DNA of 64,000 bases, taken from contig MU602718.1 in NCBI GenBank assembly GCA_025201865.1, positions 1 to 64,000 on the forward strand. Reading direction: 5' to 3'. This DNA is from Ramicandelaber brevisporus (Eukaryota > Kickxellomycota > Ramicandelaberales > Ramicandelaberaceae). The notes beneath the pieces are model-generated. The model saw only the letters and a program-made list of their open reading frames with translations. It was not told the DNA's origin and searched no databases. Shown here in pieces: positions 20,790 to 32,776 of the stretch. The translations under genes and the position numbers were made by a program. Every line of letters starts with the position of its first letter. The stretch's first letter is position 1.

Positions 20790-20899
20790 GACGATGATAT
20801 CAATTAGCCATGATTCCGAATTCTGGTGCCTTTTAATGTCTTCCGATTCTGATAACAACGATTTAAAGAAAGTATTATTAAAAACTATAAACAATTAAC

Positions 20900-22330
20900 T
20901 TATTCATCTGTTGTTTCTGGTTCAAAAATTGACGGGACATTCTCACCCATCTCCACAGCTTGCTGATATTGATCAGCTAATCGATCTTCAACCACCATAA
21001 AGTCAATGCCACGGGACGGATCGATTGGATTGTAACCTTGGATAAACTCTTTATCTGCATCTTCACAAACTCGCCATTGCATTGAATGCAATCGTGGTAG
21101 TAGGAACGGATTATTCAGCGCATCAATCAGACGCTGTTTATTCTCATATGTTGGTGGCAGGCACAGATCCATTATGGACAGAACAGGGAAGCGAGACGCA
21201 GACTCGTAGAACAACGTGCTCAATGGATCGTAGTCAGAAGTGGGTAGGAAGTGAGTGATATCAAATCCATGCAACACTTCACAGTGCTTCTTGCCCAAAT
21301 CAATCAGGAACTGGCGCTCAATCTCCACCAATTCTGGATTGCCAGATGAGCACGCGCCAAGCGTGAATCCAATATTTATCAGTAAAGTGTGCTTTTGACG
21401 ACGTATACCGCATATGCGATCAATCAGAGTATACGCGTGGATATCTTGACCAGTCTCAGGATCATTAATTGGCATTGAGCGCGTGATGTCGAACTCTGCC
21501 GCTACTGTCAGTATTTTAAGCTGTGGCATATTCTTTGGTTCACACAGCAGATTCGCCACTGCCAACAACACCTCCATGCTTGAAATGTCTGCCAATCCCA
21601 AATCACGCACATTGCAAAAGAGCGCAAACTTCGATGATACATGTTCTGCATTTATTGACGACATTGGTATGCATAGACTCAGCATCTGGTGAGCGATTTC
21701 GCGTAGGTTTGGACCAGGGAAATTGTCCATGTTCGTGACATGAACTCCTTGGAAATTGAGCTCGTAAATCCTTTTCTTTCCCACCAACGCCTTATCCAGT
21801 TCCTCTAAAAAGTGTTCATCAGCTGTACCAACACTATACTCTGTCAAAAGCAAACTATACAGTTTGTTCATCTTTGAAACAACTTTACCAAGCCATTGAG
21901 AACTCGGCGAATCACCAGCTAAAGCTACACACAACCACGTCACATTTGGAATAAGATTACCAAGATTTGGCTCAACCTCCACCAACTCTTTGAAGAATGA
22001 CGTCGCCACAATCATTTCGCGTAAGTGTCGTCCATTTCTGCGCACTGAATCGAGTGCGCCGCTTCGAGTCCATTTTACAGACTTGTAATTACGGCCATAT
22101 ATCAAATGGGAGCAACGGTGGTATGTCATGTATGCAGTGAACCATGCTCGAGACACCAGACGAAGCTCCTTGCGAAAAGATTTATCGACAAACAGAATAA
22201 TGTAGCCGATAATCTCATTCGGGAGCCAGGACTTGAGGTTGAGCGGTACAGAGTCAATAACAGAATCGCGTCTACCACGCTTCAACGGCGGCGGCTGCTG
22301 CAACGGGTTGAGCAGCTTGCTGATATTCAT
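20900..22330 (-). CDS. F-box/LRR-like protein
   Basis: 476 residues from ATG 22330. Residues about 33-65 (SWLPNEIIGYIILFVDKSFRKELRLVSRAWF, here described by its Leu-Pro-x-Glu-Ile start and final Val-Ser-x-x-Trp) fit an F-box, which would bind Skp1 in an SCF ubiquitin ligase. A short basic patch (KRGRR) precedes it. The remaining 400 residues contain irregular leucine-rich strands (VRDLGLADISSMEVL, LPRLHSMQWRV) in the manner of fungal F-box/LRR receptors. The arrangement resembles the partial gene at 1-1143. It is convergent with zinc-finger copy 1. Substrate unknown. Confidence 0.7.
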   Translation of the reverse strand: MNISKLLNPLQQPPPLKRGRRDSVIDSVPLNLKSWLPNEIIGYIILFVDKSFRKELRLVSRAWFTAYMTYHRCSHLIYGRNYKSVKWTRSGALDSVRRNGRHLREMIVATSFFKELVEVEPNLGNLIPNVTWLCVALAGDSPSSQWLGKVVSKMNKLYSLLLTEYSVGTADEHFLEELDKALVGKKRIYELNFQGVHVTNMDNFPGPNLREIAHQMLSLCIPMSSINAEHVSSKFALFCNVRDLGLADISSMEVLLAVANLLCEPKNMPQLKILTVAAEFDITRSMPINDPETGQDIHAYTLIDRICGIRRQKHTLLINIGFTLGACSSGNPELVEIERQFLIDLGKKHCEVLHGFDITHFLPTSDYDPLSTLFYESASRFPVLSIMDLCLPPTYENKQRLIDALNNPFLLPRLHSMQWRVCEDADKEFIQGYNPIDPSRGIDFMVVEDRLADQYQQAVEMGENVPSIFEPETTDE

Positions 22331-22823
22331 TTTTGTGTGTGCTTGTATGTGAGTGTGCGTGTGTGTTTGAAGGCTGGAAGAAGTGCTGGTGACAAAGCAG
22401 AGAATGCTGTCAAAGCAAAGAAAGTCGACTGAGTTTATACTCGGTAACTGTTCAGGTAATCAAGCCTCCATTTCCCGTCTATAAATAACAGATTTTTTCA
22501 TCAGGCAACCCCAATCCTATTTGCTAGCTTTGAAAAGAGAAACGGAGTAATTCTCATTAGGAGCAAAGCGTGAGTAGTTGACCATTTGCTCGAACTGCTT
22601 GACTTGACGTTCCATTATTGGAGAGTTAGAAAGAGTAATCAAACAATCCAAAAGAAGACCGGACATGGGGACCAAACTGACAACTTCAATTCGGAGGTGA
22701 CCCAGACCACTGCCAATTCATAATCAAGTGCTATTCAGGACTGGATTCAGGCTAAACAAACCCAACCAGTGCTTTTCTTTATTCCGAGATCTACTCTCCA
22801 TCTGCAAACATAACTCCTCAACA
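22331..22823. other. Intergenic region, divergent F-box gene and arrestin gene
   Basis: 493 bp between divergent starts. It contains GT-rich sequence next to the F-box start (about 22331-22370). No supported gene. An open frame leads into the arrestin gene from 22728 but lacks an ATG until 22824. Confidence 0.6.
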
Positions 22824-23996
22824 ATGTTCCTCTTCAGAAAGTCCAAAACCTCTTCTCCAGCTCCAACTGTCGAAAAGCTCTCGCTAGTTCCACATGGTGC
22901 CGTTAATACAAAGAATCCATCGCCCTCTGACTTCATTATTGGCAAGCTGGGCATTACGCCAACCAAAGTCACTGGTGAAGTTGTCCTGAACTACCCAAAT
23001 AATGCTCCAATCAAGCTGAAGCGAATCGAGATTGCACTTCGCGGACAGTGCACTTTACGTTGGACCGAAGAAGCTGCTACAAGTGATAACTATGTNNNNN
23101 NNNNNNNNNNNNNNNNNNNNNNNNNNNNNNNNNNNNNNNNNNNNNNNNNNNNNNNNNNNNNNNNNNNNNNNNTTGAGATGACAAGTGACCGATTTCCATT
23201 CAGTGTCAATCTGCCAAGCACCTTGTTATCGTCGATGAAGAACGATGATGCTGATGTGACATACTCGCTGGAAGCAATTGTAACACACTCGAAACGTGTT
23301 GATGATGATGTCAAACGTATTCTCATCGATCTTCCTCTCATCAACCACAGTGCTTTTCTAGATGCAATCATGGCAGCATCAGCAAGTCGCAGCAGCCCGA
23401 TACGGTTGAGGCTGCCTCAACATCATGTGGGACAAGGCATGACTTGGGAATGCACAGTGAATCCAGCTGGCTGTGTCTATCGCGGTGAAAAGGTGACTGT
23501 GGATATGACGTTGAGTTTGCCACCGCATTTGAAGCATGTTAAAGCTAAGTATGTGTTTCTAGCGTTGAAGGAGCGCGTTGTTGTATATGATGACAATGGA
23601 AGAGAACGCTCGTCACATGTTCGCTATGTTACCGAGCCACACTACACTGATATCGGCTACGTGAACACTGGATGTAAACTGACGAGAAGTATCGAGCGGC
23701 CGCTTACTGGTATGTCCGATACAGGCATATTTTCATCGCACATCAGCATTAGTCATTCAGTAGAATTCAAACTGGCGATGAATAGCAATGTAAAGGACAT
23801 CGAAGCTGAGGCACCTCTGTACTTTTCATCAATGACACGCGATGAGGCTCAGCAGGCGATCGCAGCGCGTGGAGAAGCATTCACAGCCACTACTGCTACT
23901 ACAGCTGCAGCAGCAGCTGCTGTTGTTTCAATCGATTACTATGATGCGCCTCCGCCGTACGAAAGAGGTAATTGGATGCCAAATTCTTCGGCATAA
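22824..23996 (+). CDS. Alpha-arrestin with C-terminal PPxY motif (contains assembly gap)
   Basis: About 390 residues from ATG 22824. A run of 77 N (23096-23172) hides about 26 residues, but both sides are in the same frame. The N-lobe shows typical arrestin strands (GEVVLNYPNNAPIKLKRIEIALRG; FPFSVNLPSTLLSS; DVTYSLEAIVTHS), and the C-lobe starts near YRGEKVTVDMTLSLPPHLKHVKAKYVFLAL. PPPYE near the C-terminus (about 376-380) is a PPxY ligand for WW domains of NEDD4/Rsp5 ubiquitin ligases. Fungal alpha-arrestins (ARTs) recruit Rsp5 to plasma-membrane transporters for endocytosis. The chosen start gives MFLFRKSK, a usual short basic beginning. Length is on the small side for fungal ARTs but normal for animal ARRDCs. 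Confidence 0.88.
   Translation: MFLFRKSKTSSPAPTVEKLSLVPHGAVNTKNPSPSDFIIGKLGITPTKVTGEVVLNYPNNAPIKLKRIEIALRGQCTLRWTEEAATSDNYXXXXXXXXXXXXXXXXXXXXXXXXXXXEMTSDRFPFSVNLPSTLLSSMKNDDADVTYSLEAIVTHSKRVDDDVKRILIDLPLINHSAFLDAIMAASASRSSPIRLRLPQHHVGQGMTWECTVNPAGCVYRGEKVTVDMTLSLPPHLKHVKAKYVFLALKERVVVYDDNGRERSSHVRYVTEPHYTDIGYVNTGCKLTRSIERPLTGMSDTGIFSSHISISHSVEFKLAMNSNVKDIEAEAPLYFSSMTRDEAQQAIAARGEAFTATTATTAAAAAAVVSIDYYDAPPPYERGNWMPNSSA
23096..23172. other. Assembly gap (77 N) inside arrestin gene
   Basis: 77 ambiguous bases. The coding frame is the same on both sides, so the estimated gap size is correct modulo three. The missing part falls in the arrestin N-lobe. Confidence 1.
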
Positions 23997-24140
23997 GTGA
24001 ACAGCTCTGATCTATCGCCGCTGCCTGCGCACGACACCCTTTAAATGTTACAAACAGCATACTTTTTTATACCTCTTTAGTGAGATTAATGATAATTATT
24101 TAAAAAAGAAAGATGATGAAATGGAGATGAGTGTCAATTT

Positions 24141-27100
24141 TTAATACAAAAAGTCACGGAAAATGGCTTCCAAGGTGGGATCAAGAAGCACCTGCGGGTT
24201 AAATGTTGGATTTCCAGCGCTTGATGACGGAGCAGCGGCTGGGAATGGCATTACAGGAGTTGTAGACAGGGTGGACGACGACGTTAAAGCCGATGCAAGA
24301 GAGATTGGTGGAGTCAAGATTGACGAGGCCTGCAATTGCTGCAACTGCTGTTGTAATTGCTGAGTAGTTGGTGGCGGCTGCTGCGATTGGGGAAGCTGGA
24401 GCTGCTGAGCTAAAGGAGAGAGTGAAGTTAATGAGCCGAGGCCCAGTGAAAAGAGAGGATCTGAGATACCTGCCAATAGGGTGTTGTTCATTAGCGGAAG
24501 TGGCACTGTGGTAGCCAGCGTTGCGCTTGGAGGCTTTGCGAGAGTTACACTTGAAAGGCTGATTGGCATCGAAATGTTCAAGTCAGGCATTGGTGCAAAT
24601 GTCGACAGACCAGCTGATAGAGGAGCTGCAGTGGACAATGATGCGGCAGCTGAGGCCGGATTAGACTGAAGGAGCAGCTGCTGGAGCTGTCTCTGAATCT
24701 CCTGCTGCTGGCTGAGCTGTTGCTGCTGAAGCTGTTGCTGGTCAGGTGTTTGAAGCTTGTTCAAATGCATCAGTCCAGAAACGAGCGGCGGCGCAAGGCC
24801 AGCAGATGTGCCAGGGGCAGGCCGAAGAGTCTGTGCTGGGTTTCTCGGCTGTACAGTCACTGGTGGTTGCACTGGAGGCTGAGATTGAGCTGGAGGCTGC
24901 TGCTGCTGCTGTTGCTGCTGTTGCACTTGAACAGGTGGTGGAACCGCAGTGCTAGGTGTTCGAGGCAAAGACTGTGGTGGATTGGGAGGCTGTTGCTGTC
25001 GACTTGGCGAATCGAGCGCTGACGATGTTGTGATAACCTTGATCGAGGCACCTGCATTGGCTGCTGTTGTTGTTGCGGTAGCTGAAGATGGAGTTGTGCC
25101 GAGGGCTGATTTCAGTCGAGTTAGCTCTTCGCGCTGCTCCTGCTGCATCTTGTCAGAAACAGCCATATTGTGCCTGAGTCGTTTGATGCGATCGAGATGC
25201 AACGCAGAATTGCCCATATCCATCGATGCAGCTGTGTCCAGGAGTGGCATTGATGTTGACGATGAAGCAACTGAAGCTGTATCGCTGGTAGCGCCGGCAC
25301 CCGGACCAGAGCTCAGCAGGCTTGGAGGATGTTCACGGTCTGGCGACTTTGGCATCAAAGGTGCCCAAGAAGGCGATGCTCTGGCTGATGAAGAAGCTGG
25401 TTGCTGTTGCTGGGCTGTAGAGCTGACCATAGTTGCACTTGGCGGCACACTAGCTGCCATCATTGTCGTATCCTGCTCGGTGGCATTCTCATTATTTGGC
25501 TGTGGACGGAAGAATATGAATGGCTGTTGGCTTGCTGGTGGCTCAGCGGAGGCTGGGCTCTGGTCAGTGCCATCATCAGCACCCTCCGGTCTCACAGTGC
25601 CAGAAAGTCGATACAGCAATCCATGGAATGATGTCCGGGTTGGTAAGAACCACTGCTCAACTTCTTCTTCTTCCTCGTCATCTTCGTCATCTTCAGCGCT
25701 CGCCTTCTTTCCAGACACAGCCTTGTTTGCCAATGCCAGGTTGCGGGCTTCTTTGTTGCATCGATACACTTCCATGATAACTGGTACAAAATGACCTCCA
25801 AAACTCCAATGCGTTGATAGTTTGCCCAGCATTTTAATAACATACTCCAAGTATTCGAACGACTCGGTAGCCTGTGCCAGATCTGGACTCTGAACATTGT
25901 TCACAAATATGATACCAGCTTGCACAACAGCAATTGGCAGGAACAAACTCCAGTACTCGGCAACCTGGCCGCCAAATCCAGCCTCTCCCCAGCGCAGGAT
26001 GTCAACCAGTGTGCGGGCAGTTGAAACACACTTGGCACGCGCATTGGCAATCATCTGAGCGGGAAGTCGCTCGCTTGAGCGGAATGCAATGTTGGATCGG
26101 TGCAACAGAATGACAGCGGCACAGAACAGCACATGCAGATACAGAGTGTCAGCAATACGCACCTTGCGATAGCCAGATGACAAGTGCTCAGCTGGAATAG
26201 GCTTCTTGATATCAATGCGCAGTTCGGGTGGCAGACCAGAGTAGAATGTGCGCAGCTCGGCATCAATGGCTTCAAACTCAGGCAATGCAGGAGTGCGGCG
26301 CAGTTTTCTTCTGTTGACAAATTGGCCAACATGGCCAAGCAGCGAGTACATTCGAACAAAGATGTAAGCAGTATCAGCCTGCTGATCGGCAGGTACATCG
26401 GGAGTTGGGGCCGAGCCGTGAATCCACAAATAGTCGTTTGAAGGCAGCTGCACTTCACAGTCTTCATCTTGAACCGCAGCAGGACGAGCGTTGGTGGTGC
26501 TTGAGAACTTATCAATGATAAAACAAGCCCACCAAACTCTGCGTCTGGTCTCATGCTCATGCCATGAGGAAGGCGTGCCCAGCACAATATCCAAATCAGG
26601 GTCGTCAGTTCGGTTCAACATCAATTGCTGGGACATTCTCATTGCCATTCCATTAAACATCCACGCTCGCTCTCCGCACGCTGCTCCATACTCATATATC
26701 GCCAAGTTAACCAATGCTCGAATTGCAGTCAAGTTGGGCGTCAACATTGATGGAGTCAACAAACGCTGGGCAGTGTCAGCAAACTCGCGACCACTTAGAT
26801 GAGCGGGATCCTGCTTAATCAGATGATGGTTGGAGTATCGAGCTGAATAGGCCATCATTGAGTACAGCAAGTACTTTGGAAGAGATTTGTTTCTATAACG
26901 AGTGTTAAACCAGGTTTTATCAATAGTCAATAGATGGGGAGGAAATCTCTCAAAATACAAATCAACCAGCTCTCTAACTATTGATTCATCAGGCAGACTA
27001 TCGCCCCACACATGTGGAACGGAATCTGGGATACTGCCTTCGATTGTAATCATGTCTCCGGCATTTTGGTACAGCTTCAGCTTTTCTTTACGGATCATTG

Positions 27101-30100
27101 CTCCAACATCCAAATTATGCCCACCTCCAATAAGCGATGACGGGACTGACGAGGTACTGACTGGAGTATATCCAGCGAGTCTAGATATATCAATGTCTGT
27201 TCCAGTGCCTGTTGTTCCAGTGCCCGTGTCTGCTTCGTCGCTGCTAATTAAATCATCATCCACGTCCAGATCATCATCATCTCCAGAACTACTTTCTAAT
27301 TGATGTTTGCGCGGTGTAAGTGACATTCCTTGTCCAGTATCACTCCCAGCTGTACTCCGTCGGGCAATACTGTTGTCCAGCGATCGAGTCATTTCACCTG
27401 CAACACCAGTGAAATCCAGCGATGGATCAAAAAATTTAGACTCGTGAGCACCTAATTGTTGCTGTTGCTGTTGCTGTGATTGCTGTTGCTGCTGTTGTTG
27501 TTGCTGCTGACCAGAGTCGCCTGCTCCAGTTGCACTTTTACTAGTCTTGCTTGATTTGCCTAGTCGTGACTTTGTTGAACCGTTTCCACCACCAGCACCG
27601 CTGTTTCCATCCCCACCTCCATCGTTGTTTCTCCTTCTTCTCTTTCTTCTTGTTACAACACTATAGTGACACTCAATGCCCAATCTAACACAAGTGCCGC
27701 ATCCAATTTCTTTTCCTCCATCGCACTTTATTTTCTTTCGTCTGCATTCATCACACGAGTGTAACAATCGAGCCTGTTCTCTTTGGAACTCAAATCCAAT
27801 CATCATTCCATGTCCAGGCAAAGCCCCAGTAACATTTGGTAGTGTCGCTGCATGTGTTGTGCCGAGTCCAATTCCCAGCGCAGCTCCCGGACCACTTCCG
27901 CCACCAATTGCTGCGGAGGATGTCAAGAAAGGCGGTCGCAATCGAACGGCGCTAGGTGCACCAGTGAGTGCTGCTTGACCAGCTGCTGTTGCCGCAGTAG
28001 CAGTGCCGAGTAAGTTTGGCTGTTGATGATGGCCTGGCAGCAGCTGCTGTGGTTGCTGTTGAGATGAAGACATGCCGAATAAGAATTGATATGGATTTGA
28101 AGATAGAGCAGTTTGACTGAATCTACGCAAAGGCTGGTGCTGTTGATAAAGACGCTGAAGCTGAGGAACTTGTGGCGCAAACTGGCTTAGTAGTGAACCT
28201 GGGGGAACGACTGGAATACTCGATAGCTGCAGAGGAGTCAATGCAGTTGATGGCGCAGATGTGAGGGATGGTGTCGCCGATGCCTGCTGCTGTCCAAAGA
28301 GGCGTAGTCCTTCAAGGCTTGTTGGGAGAGATGATACTGAAGAGGATCTGCTGCGCTGGTCCTGATCAAGTCTCAGCTGCTCGTGTAATGAAAGTGCACG
28401 GAATGGTCGATTGGTAGTACTCAGTTGTTGCTGTTGCTGTGGGTATGGCTGTGATTGAAGCTGAGGCTGAGGTTGAGGCTGATGCAGCTGGTGTTGATCA
28501 AGAGGGTTGAATGCCGGCAACTGTGGTCCCAAAAAGGGTCTCGAGGTGAGAGCAGGAGTGAGAGTTGGCTGCAGAGATGCGATGGCAGTTGATGTGGACG
28601 AAGATGATGCAGATGTCTGTGGCGTGACAAACTGTTCCTGGCTGTGTAACTGGCTCTGATTTGGAATGATGACACGAAGTGGCTGCTGCTGCTGTTGCTG
28701 CTGCTGTAACTGTTGTAACTGGTGCTGTGGAATGTTCGAAGAGGTAGTTACTGTGGGGAGTAAATCAATGTTACTGAGTAAAATGTCCCCGAGTCTCTTA
28801 TCACTTGGATGAGCTGATGACGAAGACTGGTTACCTGTGATTGGTAATTGGAATGATAGTGGTGCAAGAGGAAATGCCAATGACTGCGAAGGCAACGTGC
28901 CAAGTAGCGATGGGTGCGTATCTGAAAATGGTACAAATGCTGGCTCTCCACTGCCACTGCAACTGCCACTGCCACCAGCACCGCTGCGAATGTTGCTGCT
29001 GCTGCCGCTGTTGATACTGCTGCTTCCAGCTGCCTGTGACTGTTGAGCCTGTTGGCGCTGCTGGTGTTGCTGGAAGAGTCTGTGATGAACACACGGTTTG
29101 TGCTGGGTCTGAGTTGGGGTTTCGCTCAAGGCAGTAAACGCAGATGGTCGACTCAGAATCTCGTCAAGCCCTCTGTTGTTGCTGTTGCTGCTGCTGCCAC
29201 TAGTCACGGAGGGTGCAAACCCTGTCACAGCTGCTAGTGTCTGGTGTTGTTGCTGCTGTTGAGCGGTTGTTGTTGTAGTTGTTGTAGTTGTTGCTGACAC
29301 ACTTGCTGTGTTTGAGAGCAGCAGTTGGTGTTGTGGTTGCTGTGGTTGGTGTGGTTGTTGCTGTGGCAAAAGTGTAAAATGAGAGAAAGACACAGAAGAA
29401 TCTGCAACTTGTGATTGCTGTTGGTGCTGTTGGTGCTGTTTCTGGGAAGGACTGACTCCTCCAGCCAAAGCTAAACTGGGCTCGCTCAGGCCACCACTAC
29501 CACCAGTGATGACGTTATTGAAGTTAAATTTCAGCTGATGATAATGTTGCTGGTGTTGAGCATGCGGATATTGCTGTTGTTGCGTGACAGCGTGGGAAGA
29601 TATGTCAGTGGTAAACATTGATCCGAAAACAGGTGAAGATGTTGCTGCTGCTGCTACTGCTGCTGATGCCGACTGCGCCGATGGCAACAACAAATCACTT
29701 CGACCAACCGCGGCCGTTATAGCCGGCGGCGAATGTGCATTTGTTCCTGCGACAACATTACTGGACGGAGAGGGAGAACACGTGAGCGATGGCGGCATTT
29801 GAAGTGCATGAGCAAGTGGTGACTCTGATGATGCTGACCGTAACGAGAGAGAGTACTGTTGAAGAGCGGGTTTGGCGGACGTGCCATCAAAGCGGACAAA
29901 TCCAGCTCTCTCGATGTCGGTGCCTTGCTGACTGGCACTCGTGTTTGCGCTTGTGCTTTCGTCACAAAAAGCTGACTGGAATGAAGAAACACCAGTAATG
30001 TTACCCACATCACCAACACCACTTACACTACTGCTCGCGTTACCAGTGGCAGTGAGACCAGTCACAGAGTCGCCCGAACTGGGCACAGTAACAGGTCCGC

Positions 30101-30304
30101 GTTGCTGTCGCTGTCGCTGTTGCTGTCGCTGTTGCTGCTGTGTGCTGACATATGTTGCCCCTGTGACACCGGTGACACCCGTGATGTTACTGCTATTGAC
30201 TACGTCGATGTTTGTGGATGAACCCGCGTGGATGAGAGATAGAATGTTTCCATCGTGTGACACTGCAAACGCTGGGATGCTTGTGGTCGTTGACATGCTT
30301 GCTA

Positions 30305-30337
<33 letters not shown>

Positions 30338-30410
30338 AGGAATTGTTTGTGTTGCCAGAAAGGGATGACCCAACCTGTGGTGTCCCTGGAAAGCTGGAAT
30401 TGAGATTCAT
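24141..30410 (-). CDS. Giant Zn2Cys6 transcription factor with Fungal_trans domain
   Basis: 2089 residues from ATG 30410. The first 850 residues are Gln/Ser/Thr/Ala-rich with many poly-Gln runs. The Zn2Cys6 binuclear cluster begins at about C886 (CDECRRKKIKCDGG-----CGTC---GIEC) and is followed by a basic RRKRRRR stretch. The Fungal_trans (PF04082-type) middle-homology region spans about 1140-1570 (LVDLYFERFPPHLLTIDK; RRRVWWACFIIDKFSS). An acidic EDDEDDEEEEE run follows, and the last 450 residues are again Gln/Ser/Pro-rich. A DNA-binding regulator with prion-like activation domains is expected; its targets are unknown. The order of parts matches the second giant regulator at 58145, but the cluster is unusually far from the N-terminus. 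Confidence 0.93.
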
Positions 30411-32287
30411 GATAGAGAAGCAGAGAGGCAGAGAGGCAAAGAGACGACAGCGATGATGAGGATGATAGTGATGAAAATGAGGATGATATTGTTGTTGCTG
30501 GCGAGATGAGGCAACTATGGGCAGTCTATGATAACTGAGATGAACACTTGATGGTCAATAAAGATGAACGGACGTACAAGGCGAGAGAGAGAAAGAAAGA
30601 AAGAGAGAGAAAGAAGAACAACAAATAAAAAGAAATGAAGAAATAAAGAAGAGCGATGGACAGATGGATAGACAGACAGATAGATAGATGAACCACAAGA
30701 TGAATAACCGCGAAAGAGTTAATAATTAAGAAGAATGTATGGCAGGCGGTGAATGACAGCGGAAGAAAAAGGAACTGAAGTAACAAGTCGGATGCAGGTC
30801 ACAAGTTCACGATTATGCAACCAAGAGCAAGAAAGGAAGGAAGAAAGGAAGAAAGAAAGAAATGACAGCCAATTCAGCTCGAGTCGGTAGACTGAGATGC
30901 ACTCAGTAAAGTAAAGCCAGCAAGTGAGGAAAAGCAGAAAAAAATAAAAAAATAAAAAAATAAAAAGAAAGAAAGAAAGAAAGGAAGAGCGATGACACAC
31001 ACACGCCAATGCCAATGGGTCAGTCCCAGTTATGACGCTCTTTCCTTTACTGGAAACTGGAAACTGAAAGCTGAATGCTAGAATCGAAAGAGCTGTCAAA
31101 AAATTTGTTACGCAGTCTTTTGTCTCTCTCTCTCTCTCTCTCTCTTACAGTATGCGAGTGGGAGATGTGATGCTCACAAAAATATGCAAAGACTCTAATG
31201 GCGTGCGTATGCGATTTGACGAGTGACTGACTGATTGGAAGAAAAGAAAGGGGCTGACTTTGGCTCCTGCAGTTCCTTCTCTGTGAGAGTGTGTACTGTA
31301 TCGTATCGTATTGTACTTTATTGTATTGTATAGTGCTGTATCGTACTGTATTAAGGCTGCTGCTGCTACTGCTGCGACTGTTGCTGGATAGAAGGGTGAC
31401 CAGGCCGCTAATACTCGCACAGACTGAGTGATTCTCTCTTGTCTTTATTTTGAAAGATGACAAACCAACACTGTGCATATCATGTCCCAATAGTAGCACA
31501 GTGAATGCAAGGTTTGCCAAGAGCAAAACAGCCTCTCAATAAAGACACTTGAACCCAAGTCACAAAATGCACACTCGCGGGTATGCAGCTAAGAATTCCA
31601 ACCAATGCCTGACAGAATAGGTTAGAGAGAGAGAGAATAAGATAGAGAGAAGGAGAGAGAACCGAACTGAAGTTTGGTGGATTTACACAAGGACTGTCTT
31701 TTGGGCGTGCGTTGTCGTTCATCCGCGCGGGTACAAGCCAACAGAAAAGTAAAAAGAACAAAAAAAACAAAAAAACGATTGGGAGAGATGAGAGGATGGT
31801 CATTCAGTCCTCTGCCGCACACGCACACACATACACACATACATGCACACACACACACACGCTCTCTCTAACCGCCCATCAGTTAGCGCCGGTTACTAGT
31901 AGAGAAGAAGAAGAAGAAAAAAAGCATACTGAGACTAACAAATGTCAAAGCGTTGGTTACCAGTCCAGTCAGTGGCAGTTTGTGAGGTCAGCATTGGGTA
32001 ACACCCTGCATAGCCGGAAGGTCACTTGGTGATTCCACTGAGTACCACTTAAAGAATGATCGGCTGATTAAAGCACACTTTTGTTTAACAAAAAAAGAAA
32101 AATGATAATAAAACAAGTGAAGTTCATTAAAATAGTTAGATGGCTCTAGATATCTTGGAAGAGGATGGTGTCCGAAATGCCAAGCCACCTTTCCGGTTCG
32201 ACTCGGGAGAGCGAAAGGAAAAGGAAGAAGAAGGAAAAAAGTCAGAATAAAAATCCAAACAAAAAAGAAAGAAACGCAAACAAAAAG
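30411..32287. other. Long repeat-rich spacer between Zn2Cys6 gene and MIX23
   Basis: 1.9 kb without a credible gene. Repeats include GA/GAAA tracts (30575-30620, 30825-30860, 30960-30985), GACAGATA repeats (30655-30690), a (CT)n run at 31123-31145, a degenerate pentanucleotide tract near 31290-31350, GA tracts 31625-31660 and (CA)n at 31820-31860. It is likely the promoter and long 5' leader of the giant regulator. Confidence 0.6.
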
Positions 32288-32776
32288 ATGATAGCGACCT
32301 CATCGTCTTCAGGCACGACCGCCACTGTCACCGCCACCGCCGCTGCCACTGACACTGGCAATATTGACAGCGTCGATGGCTCCACGGCATCATCGGCTGT
32401 TTGCGAATCGGTCAGTCTCTTCAAAGACACTCTTCGTCTATTGCGCAAAAACGATGACAACGTTATGCTTCAGATCAACAAAACCAATACTCATTCGCGC
32501 GCTGCCTGTCTCGACTTCTTCAATCTCCTCACTGCTCAGTACACTCAGCGTGATGCTCTCATTGGCAAGTGCTCTGAGTATTGGAAGCGGAGAGCAGGAG
32601 CTGCACAGAGGAAATCAGACGAGTATCCGGAAGATGCACAGTTGAAAGCGCAGGCATATTTGGAGAGGATTGAAGCGAGATGGATTCAGAATGAACACGG
32701 CGTGGAAGAGATCATTAGAACGAGAACTCTAAAGGTGTTGAGGGAAAAGTGTAGAATACCAGACCTTGGAGCATAA
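32288..32776 (+). CDS. MIX23: MIX23 (CCDC58) mitochondrial intermembrane-space protein
   Basis: 162 residues from ATG 32288. A frame-open ATG at 32165 would add a very basic Lys/Asn tail unlike the family, so the inner start is preferred. After a Ser/Thr/Ala-rich lead, the conserved core follows MIX23: SLFKDTLRLLRKNDDNVMLQIN, then a Cys pair spaced by 20 residues (CLDFFNLL---RDALIGKC), a helix, and the C-terminal signature RWIQNEHGVEEIIRTRTLKV and REKCRIPD. MIX23 is a small disulphide-containing protein of the intermembrane space that supports mitochondrial protein import. Length is close to the usual 140-150. Confidence 0.88.
   Translation: MIATSSSSGTTATVTATAAATDTGNIDSVDGSTASSAVCESVSLFKDTLRLLRKNDDNVMLQINKTNTHSRAACLDFFNLLTAQYTQRDALIGKCSEYWKRRAGAAQRKSDEYPEDAQLKAQAYLERIEARWIQNEHGVEEIIRTRTLKVLREKCRIPDLGA

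Noticed and set aside
32165-32287. N-terminal extension of MIX23 from the ATG at 32165
   Set aside because: It would add a very basic Lys/Asn segment absent from the family; the inner ATG gives a normal length.
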